From positions 1 through 64,000 of the forward strand of contig JAJPIW010000043.1 of NCBI GenBank assembly GCA_021324575.1: a DNA stretch of 64,000 nucleotides, given 5' to 3'. The stretch comes from Intrasporangiaceae bacterium. Its GTDB lineage: Bacteria > Actinomycetota > Actinomycetes > Actinomycetales > Dermatophilaceae. The position numbers and the translations under genes are program-made. Shown here piece after piece: positions 57,905 through 64,000 of this stretch; positions within the stretch are counted from its first letter, which is position 1, and every line of letters begins with the position of its first letter. The notes under the pieces are model-generated. The model searched no databases. It had not been told where the DNA came from and saw only the letters and a program-made list of their open reading frames with translations.

Positions 57905-58462
57905 TTAGGTCGTCGTCGGCGACGGGGTGGCGGTCGACGAGTTCGTCGCTGCGGCACCGAGCTTGGGCAGTGTGACGTCGCAGGTTCTTGCGGCCGCGAC
58001 GATCTGCTGACGCAGGGCCTTGCGCTCATCGGCGTTGAGCGGGCCGACCGGGCGGGTCAGGTTGGCCTTCTTGAGGCACGCCTGCTGGGTCGGGCTGAGT
58101 CCGTTCCACCAGGCCTGGACCTTGGCGCGACGCTCGCCCGTCGGGACCTTGATCCCGCAGGCCTCGGCGGCGGCGCGCAGCTGCGTTTGGACAGTGGCCT
58201 TCTCCGCGTCGGAGAGTGGGCCGAGCGGCCGGCTGACGCTGGCCTTGTCCATGCAGGCGCGCTGGGTTGCGTCGAGCCGGGCGAACCAGCGCCAGCCCAG
58301 GGCGGGCGGCGTCGGGTCGCTGGCCGAGTCGTATGCCGCGACGGCAGCGATGGCGGCGGCGGGGTCGCTCGTCGGGGCCGCGTTGGACGTGGCGGCGATG
58401 CCGCCGACGAGAGCAACGGCACCGAGGGTGGTCGCGGCGAGGGCTGCGGGCAGGAGAGCCAT
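57905..58462 (-). CDS. Secreted protein with an internal duplication, function unknown
   Basis: The 185-residue protein has a signal peptide ending near residue 28 (IAATSNAAP). After it come two copies of a roughly 55-residue module: the first around LDATQRACMDKASVSRPLGPLSDAEKATVQ and the second around LSPTQQACLKKANLTRPVGPLNADERKALR. Each has paired Cys residues, so disulphide-bonded helical hairpins are likely. The C-terminal tail is Thr/Ser/Pro-rich. I recognise no family. Confidence 0.75.
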   Translation of the reverse strand: MALLPAALAATTLGAVALVGGIAATSNAAPTSDPAAAIAAVAAYDSASDPTPPALGWRWFARLDATQRACMDKASVSRPLGPLSDAEKATVQTQLRAAAEACGIKVPTGERRAKVQAWWNGLSPTQQACLKKANLTRPVGPLNADERKALRQQIVAAARTCDVTLPKLGAAATNSSTATPSPTTT

Positions 58463-58575
58463 GGTGACTCCTTCGGGGTCAGGCGGCCCCAGGTCGGGTC
58501 GCTCACTGACGAGCCTGGCCGCCTGACCTCGCGTCCGTTCCGCGGTTTCCTCGCGGTTTCCTGAGATGCCAGCAC

Positions 58576-59792
58576 CTAGTGCAGGGCCAACAGCAGCTGT
58601 CGTGCAATCTGCTCGACGGGACGATCACGCTCGGGGCAGAGCACGGCCAGGGCCAAGCGGCGTGTCGGGACGACCACGAGGATCGACGTGCTCGTGGGAC
58701 CCGAACCCGTGTGGCCGTACGACACATCTGTCGTCATCCCGTCGAACACCATGGTGCCGAGGGCGTAGCCGACCCCGGGGAACACGGTCTGCAGCGTGGG
58801 CTGGGTGACCATGCGAGTGAGGACGGGCGCGGCAGGACGCGCTGGCCGTAGAGCGCATAGCCCCATTGGGCCACGGTCTGGGCGTCAGCGGCGATACCTG
58901 CCGACGTGTTGTGCGTCGGGTGCACCCATTCACGGAGAGGTAGGTAGCCGTCGGGCTTCGGGATCAGGGTCAAGGGGTCGGCGACCATCGGCGGTGTCGG
59001 CTTCTCGTCATCCTGCGCGGCGATCCGCGTCAGGTGCGCGGCGTCGAACAGATCCGTCCTCAGCGCGTGCGCCATCGACCGGCCGGTGACCTTCTCGACG
59101 AGGAGGCCGAGCAGTAGGTAGTTGGTATTGGCATAGACGGGGGCCGGACCCGCGGGAGCCAGGGTTGGTTTGAGGAAGTCAAGGGTCCGTTCAATCGTCC
59201 ATGGATCGACCGACGTACTCAGCTCGAGACGGACGAGCTCGTCGTACCGACTGGACGGTGCATCGGTCACCCCGCTTCGCATGCTCATGACCTGGCGCAC
59301 CGTGATGCCGTTCGAGACGAGCGGATGTCGGACATAGGTGGACAGTGGAGCATCGAGGTCGACATCTCCGGCAGCTGCCAGCAGGAGTACCTCCGCCGCC
59401 GTGAATGTCTTGGTGATGCTGTCGATCGGCATCATCGCGTGGGGATCCAATGGAGTGCCCACCGCATCCTTTCCTGCCGAACCCGCCCACGAGCCGTGGT
59501 CGCTGACAACGGCGACTGTCAGACCGAGAGCGCCCGCGCTCTCGGACAGCTCATGGTCGGCCACTGCGGCGTCCATGACCTGTTGCGCTGCTCTCCGCTG
59601 GGCCGGAGGAAGCGCGCTTGCTACGGCGGGTGGAAAGCCCTGCGATGCAGTGACGGACGAGGAGCGTGGGCTCGTGCTGGCCGGGCCAGGGTCGGACGTG
59701 CAGGCGGCAACCAGAAGGATGCTGGCGGCTACCGCCAGCAGAGCAATGCGCTGTCCGGGCTGCTTCACAGGTGCCTTCCCACGCATCGACAC
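58576..59792 (-). pseudogene. Serine hydrolase of the class C beta-lactamase/esterase type, frameshifted
   Basis: The N-terminal part (58734 onward, starting at 59792) has a lipoprotein signal with lipobox LVAAC and the SITK catalytic motif (S-x-x-K) near residue 125, and a YANTN motif (Y-x-N) near residue 221. The expected C-terminus, including YGHTGSGPTS (a H/K-T-G-type site), lies in another frame at 58576-58866. Deleting the effect of one missing base at about 58825-58835 would rejoin the two into a roughly 405-residue protein. It may be a real pseudogene, or a sequencing error. Confidence 0.75.
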
Positions 59793-59855
59793 CCCGCCCG
59801 CCCCGACAAGCCCCAGATCATGATGACGAGTCGGGCGACACGCTGTAAAGGTTGG

Positions 59856-60314
59856 TTACCCGTTCGATCGATCCGGGACACGGATCAGGGTCTGCTGTCC
59901 GGCCGCGACGAGGGTCCGCTGCTCGCCCTCGACGCCATACACGTCGAGCCGGCATACGGTCAGGGTCCGACCGGACTTGAGCACGACACCTTCAGCCTCG
60001 AGGTACTCGCCCTGCGCGGGCGCGAGGAGGTTGATCGTGAACTCGACCGTGAGGACGGCGCTGTCCTCCGGAAAGAGTGTGAGCGCCGCGTAGCCGCCTG
60101 CGCTGTCGGCGATCGCGCTCGTCGCGCCGGCGTGGATGTAGCCGTTCTGCTGGGTGACCTCGGGCCGATGCGGCAGCGTGATGTGCACCCGCCCGGGGCC
60201 GATGTGCTCGAGGCTGGCGCCGAGGTGGCTCATCAGTCCCTGCCGGGCAAAGCTCTCCCTGATCCGGGCCCGCACCTCAGGTGTCGCCGGCGTCAGTCCG
60301 CTCTCGGGCTCCAT
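59856..60314 (-). CDS. PaaI-family hotdog-fold thioesterase
   Basis: The 152-residue protein has the PaaI-type hotdog core IHAGATSAIADSAGGYAA near residue 80, with the helix that follows the HAG motif and the closing LTVEFTINLLAPA strand. Such enzymes hydrolyse acyl-CoA thioesters; the substrate is unknown. ATG start at 60314. It is divergent from an acetyltransferase gene 69 bases away. Confidence 0.88.
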   Translation of the reverse strand: MEPESGLTPATPEVRARIRESFARQGLMSHLGASLEHIGPGRVHITLPHRPEVTQQNGYIHAGATSAIADSAGGYAALTLFPEDSAVLTVEFTINLLAPAQGEYLEAEGVVLKSGRTLTVCRLDVYGVEGEQRTLVAAGQQTLIRVPDRSNG

Positions 60315-60383
60315 GCCGCTCCGTCCGGGTCGTCAGTCGTCCCGGCCACGGTATCCGCGGTTGCGCGCTCGTAGGGTCGCCCC

Positions 60384-60890
60384 ATGTCGATCGACCTCCG
60401 CCGAGCCACCGTCTCCGACCTCGACGTGGTGCAGCACCACCGCGACGCGATGTTCCGTGACATGGGAGTCGACCCCGCGGTAGTCGCGGCCGGCAGTCCC
60501 GGAGGTCGCGCCTGGCTGGAGCGGACGGTCGCCAGTGGCCAGTACGTCGGCATCCTCGCGGTCGAGGGCGGGACCGTCACCGGCGGGGTCGGCGTCACCT
60601 GGCTCGACCTGCCGCCGAACATGCACACCTCGCTCGACCGGCGCGGGTACGTCCTCAACATGTACGTCCAGCCGGCCCATCGTTGCCGCGGGATCGCGCG
60701 CCTCCTCCTCGATGACGTGCTTTCCGTATGCCGCGACGAGGGCGTCGAGGTCGTCTCGCTTCACGCGTCCGAGTACGGGCGCGGGCTCTACGAGTCGGCC
60801 GGTTTCACACCGACCAACGAGATGCGTCTCTCGCTGCACGCAGTTGTCGATCACCCGCGAGGAATCGGGTCAGGAACGGGTTTCAGTTGA
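60384..60890 (+). CDS. GNAT-family N-acetyltransferase
   Basis: The 168-residue protein has the GNAT acetyl-CoA pyrophosphate-binding loop RCRGIARLLLDDVL near residue 99 and the closing strand VVSLHASEYGRGLYESAGFTPTNEMRLS. The acceptor cannot be named. The start ATG 60384 begins the domain directly. It is divergent from the thioesterase gene. Confidence 0.88.
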   Translation: MSIDLRRATVSDLDVVQHHRDAMFRDMGVDPAVVAAGSPGGRAWLERTVASGQYVGILAVEGGTVTGGVGVTWLDLPPNMHTSLDRRGYVLNMYVQPAHRCRGIARLLLDDVLSVCRDEGVEVVSLHASEYGRGLYESAGFTPTNEMRLSLHAVVDHPRGIGSGTGFS

Positions 60891-61109
60891 CTCGTGGGGT
60901 CAATTCTGGTCTGGCATTGCGTGCTGATCGGCTCACTCGGACGTGATCGCTCGACACGAGCGCGCCGGTGAGGCCTTGCGACACGGTCGCGTTCGCTGCC
61001 ATGGCAGCGATCATCGCTGGCAAGCTGACCCCGGTCGGCTCATCCCATGTGTCAGCGGGGTCCGGCCCCGTCAGCCCTCGGCGGCAAAGGAGCGTGCGTC
61101 GTCGGCCGG

Positions 61110-61865
61110 TTACGAGAGTGCGCGTCTCCAGGTTTGCTCGTGTTCGGTGATGAAGGCGGCGGCCCTGTCCCAGTGCTCCCCGTGTCCGTCGACGTACATC
61201 GAGGCCCAGGGTTCCCGGCGTGATCGGTGCGAGCGGCGGAGTAGGTCGTGCATGGCGCGAGCCCGCTGTGCGATGGACTTCGGCAGCCCGGCTCGGAGGG
61301 CGGCGTCGGCGTCGTAGCCGTCGACGAACGCCACGAGCCGGGTCGCGGCCGCGTCCGGATCCGTATCGGCGAACAGGTGGCCGAAGGAGATCGCCGCATA
61401 GGCGAGATCCCACCCTCGCGTGCTCGGCCCGGACCCATCCCAGTCGATGAAGACCAGACGGTTCCCGTCGACGATCAGGTTCCAGGTGGCCAAGTCGTTG
61501 TGGCACAGCAGGTCCGGCCGGTCGGCCGGCAGGAGCACGCCCCAATCGTCAGGGACGGGCAACCCGACGCTGGCGTCATGGATGGTGCGGACAAGGGCAC
61601 CGACCCGGCCCAGGAGTGGGGGGTCAGGCAGGCCGTGGTCCATCGCGAGCCGGCCCGGGACGTACTCCAAGACGAGGCGACCCTGGTCGTCACGGTCACC
61701 CGGCTCAGGCAGGTCGATACCCCGGCTGCGCAGAGCCTCCATGTACCTGACCGTGAGCTCAGTGGTCGGTAGCCATGGCTTGCGCACCGTGTCCCCGACC
61801 CGGACCACGCTGGCTGAGGCGTTCCCTCCGGTCAGCGCTTCCTCGCGACCGTTCGTGGTGTCCAC
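61110..61865 (-). CDS. Aminoglycoside phosphotransferase-family (APH) kinase
   Basis: The 251-residue protein has the APH/choline kinase catalytic loop LLCHNDLATWNLIVDG near residue 127 and the metal-site strand VFIDWDGSGP near 147. Such kinases phosphorylate small hydroxylated molecules; antibiotic resistance is not implied. The start is uncertain: GTG 61865 begins the conserved part but has no Shine-Dalgarno sequence. A longer open frame upstream runs into the neighbouring toxin gene. The 219 bases between it and the GNAT gene show nothing I can support. Confidence 0.82.
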   Translation of the reverse strand: MDTTNGREEALTGGNASASVVRVGDTVRKPWLPTTELTVRYMEALRSRGIDLPEPGDRDDQGRLVLEYVPGRLAMDHGLPDPPLLGRVGALVRTIHDASVGLPVPDDWGVLLPADRPDLLCHNDLATWNLIVDGNRLVFIDWDGSGPSTRGWDLAYAAISFGHLFADTDPDAAATRLVAFVDGYDADAALRAGLPKSIAQRARAMHDLLRRSHRSRREPWASMYVDGHGEHWDRAAAFITEHEQTWRRALS

Positions 61866-61933
61866 CCAGACAACGTAACCGGGCTCTACCCAACGCCCGA
61901 TCCACCCCCACGTCGCGCGGCAGTTCCGGACGT

Positions 61934-62373
61934 CTACTCGCGGTCTGCTGCGTTGAGGCAGAGGGCGACCCGATCCGAGGTCCAGGTGGGAACGCCGGTT
62001 CCGAAGAAGTCCTTGTCTTCGGTCCAGATCGGGCTGCACAAGACCAGGGCGGTTGCCAACACCGGCCAAGCGCGAGCGTCCCGCATCTCAATTCTGGCCA
62101 GCGCTTCCATCCGTGCGACCGGATAGGTCGACTCATCGACGGCGCGGATGATGGGTTCGAACTCGGCCAGCAGCGCCATGGCTGGCGCCGGATCGACCCC
62201 GCGACTTCCCAGGATGCCCGGCAGGTACTTGCGTGCGTCTTCGTCGCACACGACCGGAGTAACGAACACCACGTGGTTGGCGTGGTCCAGGACCAGTTCA
62301 CTCACCCGATGACCAAGACCAGGCGGATCAAGATGTTCGCGTCCAGCACCAGACTGCGTTCAAGCAAGCCCAC
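61934..62373 (-). pseudogene. PIN-domain (VapC-type) toxin with a frameshift
   Basis: Read with a one-base correction at about 62309-62316 (TTGGTCAT where the frame needs TTGGGTCAT), the chain runs from SLVLDANILIRLVLG, with the conserved first Asp of PIN ribonucleases, into HANHVVFVTPVVCDEDARKYLP and the C-terminal WPVLATALVLCSPIWTEDKDFF with its acidic residues. As read, a stop follows 23 codons after the GTG at 62373 and a second start at 62305 gives only the C-terminal half. The gene starts nine bases after the antitoxin stop, with AGGGGG between. Pseudogene or sequencing error. Confidence 0.75.
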
Positions 62374-62382
62374 CGGCCCCCT

Positions 62383-62637
62383 CTACTTCACGCTCGCGGC
62401 ACGGGCGGCCTTGAACTCTGCAACCACCTCGTCCACGTCCACGCCCTTCTCAGCCAGCAGCTGGTCCAAGGTGGCCGCTGCCGTCCGCAGCGCACTGATG
62501 TCAGCATCCAGACTTGCCCGCGTTGGGATGAAGGAGCCGACCGTCTGGCCGTGTCGGGTCACCGCAACGGGCGACTCCGAAGCGATGAAGTCGGCCAGCC
62601 CGGCCCGGAACTCGCGAATGCCCACCGACGTCGTCAT
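62383..62637 (-). CDS. Phd/YefM-type antitoxin
   Basis: The 84-residue protein begins MTTSVGIREFRAGLADFIA and has the SESPVAVTRHGQTVGSFIP beta segment that marks the Phd/YefM antitoxin fold, followed by a helical C-terminus that would wrap the toxin. It is the first gene of a toxin-antitoxin pair with the PIN toxin downstream. GGGAGG lies five to six bases before the ATG at 62637, and a perfect palindrome upstream is a likely autoregulatory site. Confidence 0.88.
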   Translation of the reverse strand: MTTSVGIREFRAGLADFIASESPVAVTRHGQTVGSFIPTRASLDADISALRTAAATLDQLLAEKGVDVDEVVAEFKAARAASVK

Positions 62638-62658
62638 GACAACCTCCCTATTGTGTAT

Positions 62659-62674
62659 CACTGTGTACACAGTG
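62659..62674. promoter_or_regulatory. 16-bp palindromic operator of the toxin-antitoxin pair
   Basis: CACTGTGTACACAGTG is a perfect palindrome 22 bases upstream of the antitoxin start. Its core TGTACA is the hexamer known from YefM operators. A neighbouring TTGTGTATCA (62651-62660) is a likely second, imperfect half-site. Confidence 0.7.
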
Positions 62675-62780
62675 CACCGTGAGTCCGCCGGACACAAGGT
62701 GACCGAACTGCGCCGGTACCTCCAGGAACTCACGAGGAAACTTCCAGTTCCGCCGGTGTCTTGCTTGACAGACTGGCCGT

Positions 62781-63506
62781 ATGCCGCCCGCTCAGGTCTC
62801 CCCGCCAGCCCGGGTTCTCGTGGTGGACGACGAGGAGAACATCTCCTACCTCGTGGCCTCGGCCTTGCGCCTGGCCGGGCACGAGGTAGCCACTGCCGCA
62901 ACGGGTTTGGCCGCGGTCGCGATGGCTCCGGCATACGGACCGCATGCCGTCGTCCTGGACGTGATGCTCCCTGACATCGACGGGTTCGAGGTCATGCGGC
63001 GGATGCGGGCCGAGGGCGTCACCGCACCGATCCTGTTCCTCTCCGCGCGCTCCGACACGAGCGACCGGGTGCGCGGGCTGACAACCGGTGGCGAGGACTA
63101 CATCGTCAAACCGTTCGCCGTCGAGGAGCTCGTCGCCAGGGTCGGGCTGGCGCTGAGGCGGGCGGGTGCCGCGGCCGCCTCCCCCGGTCGGCTGCAAGTC
63201 GCCGACCTCGTCCTCGACGAGGACGCCCACCGGGTCTGGCGCGGCGAGGTGGAGGCGCACCTCACGGCGACCGAGTTCACCCTCCTGCGGTGCCTGATGG
63301 CGGCGGCCGGGCGGGTGGTCACGAGGGCCCAGATCCTCGACCACGTCTGGCAGTACGACTTCTCCGGCGAGACGGCGATCGTGGAGTCGTTCGTGTCGAC
63401 ACTGCGCAAGAAGGTCGACCCGGGTACGCCCGACGGGCCGCCACGGCTCATCCACACGATCCGGGGCGTCGGGTACGCGATCCGCGAGCCGGGTCGGTTG
63501 CGGTGA
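62781..63506 (+). CDS. OmpR-family two-component response regulator
   Basis: The 241-residue protein has a receiver domain with the acidic pair Asp16-Asp17, phospho-acceptor Asp60 (VVLDVMLPD) and Lys110 (YIVKPF), then a winged-helix domain with HLTATEFTLLRCLMAA and the recognition-helix segment VESFVSTLRKKVD. The ATG lies inside a GTATGCCG octamer and has no clear Shine-Dalgarno sequence. Its stop overlaps the kinase start by three bases. Confidence 0.95.
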   Translation: MPPAQVSPPARVLVVDDEENISYLVASALRLAGHEVATAATGLAAVAMAPAYGPHAVVLDVMLPDIDGFEVMRRMRAEGVTAPILFLSARSDTSDRVRGLTTGGEDYIVKPFAVEELVARVGLALRRAGAAAASPGRLQVADLVLDEDAHRVWRGEVEAHLTATEFTLLRCLMAAAGRVVTRAQILDHVWQYDFSGETAIVESFVSTLRKKVDPGTPDGPPRLIHTIRGVGYAIREPGRLR

Positions 63507-64000
63507 CGCGAGGGATGACCCGGGGGATGACCCTGCAGCGCAGGCTCATCGTCGCGACCATCCTCCTCGCGGTGACCATCCTCGTCGCGGGGCTCACCAT
63601 CCTCGGGGCCCAGCGGCACTACGCCATCGCCGCGCTCGACCAGAAGCTCACCGATCTCGCGAAGAACCCCAGGGCCGTCCTCGCACTCTCGGCTCGCGCT
63701 GACAACCGGCCGGGCCTCACCGACGCCTTCGGCGATGTGTATGTCGGGCGGCTCACGGCGAACGGGCGGCTCATCACCGTCCTCGCCCCGACGAGCGACC
63801 CCGACCTCGTTCCCCGGCTCCGGACCGGGGACACCCTCACGACCGCGGTTGGGCGCGCCACCGTCGCCGGGCAAGCCGCGCGCGTGCGGGTCGTGGCCAT
63901 CCCGCTGGCCGGGGGTGGACGCGCGGTCATCGCCGAGCCGACCACGGCGGCCGATGCTGCCACGGCCCGGCTCGCCCGCGCCCTCCTCATCGCTGCCGCG
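63503..64000 (+). CDS. Sensor histidine kinase, N-terminal part (runs off the window)
   Basis: The frame is open from a GTG at 63503 (GTGA overlap with the response regulator) to the window end, 166 codons. In-frame ATGs at 63515 and 63527 are alternative starts. A first membrane helix (LIVATILLAVTILVAGLTIL) is followed by an extracytoplasmic stretch of about 110 residues, and the second helix begins at the very end (ALLIAAA). The kinase core is not in the window. It would sense an unknown signal for the regulator encoded just upstream. Confidence 0.85.
   Translation, partial: MTRGMTRGMTLQRRLIVATILLAVTILVAGLTILGAQRHYAIAALDQKLTDLAKNPRAVLALSARADNRPGLTDAFGDVYVGRLTANGRLITVLAPTSDPDLVPRLRTGDTLTTAVGRATVAGQAARVRVVAIPLAGGGRAVIAEPTTAADAATARLARALLIAAA

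Noticed and set aside
60891-61109. A small minus-strand open frame ending near the GNAT gene
   Set aside because: No ribosome site or recognisable motif, and GC-shadow composition; I see no supported gene in this gap.
61110-61865. Antibiotic resistance gene
   Set aside because: The APH fold is shared by many harmless kinases; nothing in sequence or context indicates an antibiotic substrate.

Overview
The window reads as chromosome of a high-GC Gram-positive actinobacterium. My best guess is Micrococcales, near the Intrasporangiaceae. The reasons are the strongly GC-biased third codon positions, a monomeric isocitrate dehydrogenase, folD followed by a DUF3017 gene, an LAXTG-type sortase signal, and overlapping ATGA/GTGA gene pairs. 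The family-level guess is inference. I see no rRNA, tRNA, CRISPR array or prophage.

Layout. 1-0.5 kb: end of a collagen-like, sortase-anchored surface protein. 0.7-7.8 kb: PH-like membrane protein, mannose-1-phosphate guanylyltransferase, GT4 mannosyltransferase, a D,D-carboxypeptidase-like protein, an S10 serine carboxypeptidase and galactokinase. 8-17.2 kb: housekeeping genes (YihY, 2'-5' RNA ligase family, trpS, icd, aquaporin, Nudix, mdh, TOPRIM protein). 17.3-23 kb: a LacI-controlled fructan/sucrose-type ABC uptake operon with a GH32 hydrolase. 23.3-25.1 kb: DUF3017, folD and a MobA-like NTP transferase. 25.3-43.4 kb: an 18-kb, five-gene, tightly packed minus-strand operon coding for 404, 832, 1060, 1218 and 2499 residue proteins, with a divergent LuxR-type regulator. 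44.6-45.7 kb: a secreted BNR-repeat protein. 45.8-57.9 kb: a purine/ureide catabolism locus with an FdrA-YlbE fusion, a DUF2877 protein, a PucR regulator, an NCS2 permease, a three-subunit molybdenum hydroxylase, a membrane-anchored CoxG-like protein and a nitrilase-family amidase. 57.9-62.7 kb: a looser region with two frameshifted genes (a serine hydrolase and a PIN toxin) and an antitoxin with a palindromic operator. 62.8 kb to the end: an OmpR-type response regulator and the start of its sensor kinase.

Three things stand out at sequence level. (1) The octamer GTATGCCG/CGGCATAC occurs about 78 times (hand count), spread on both strands through genes and gaps, and it forces rare codons such as ATA and TAT. 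(2) Two unrelated families of small palindromic elements are scattered here and sit in frame inside protein-coding genes; one copy lies exactly at the junction of the FdrA-YlbE fusion. (3) The giant operon has a zinc-phospholipase-C-like protein, a PLD-like protein with a degenerate active site and a 2.5-kDa-residue-scale beta-rich protein whose middle recalls DUF6603/groove proteins. I suggest, as a hypothesis only, an undescribed lipid-handling system.
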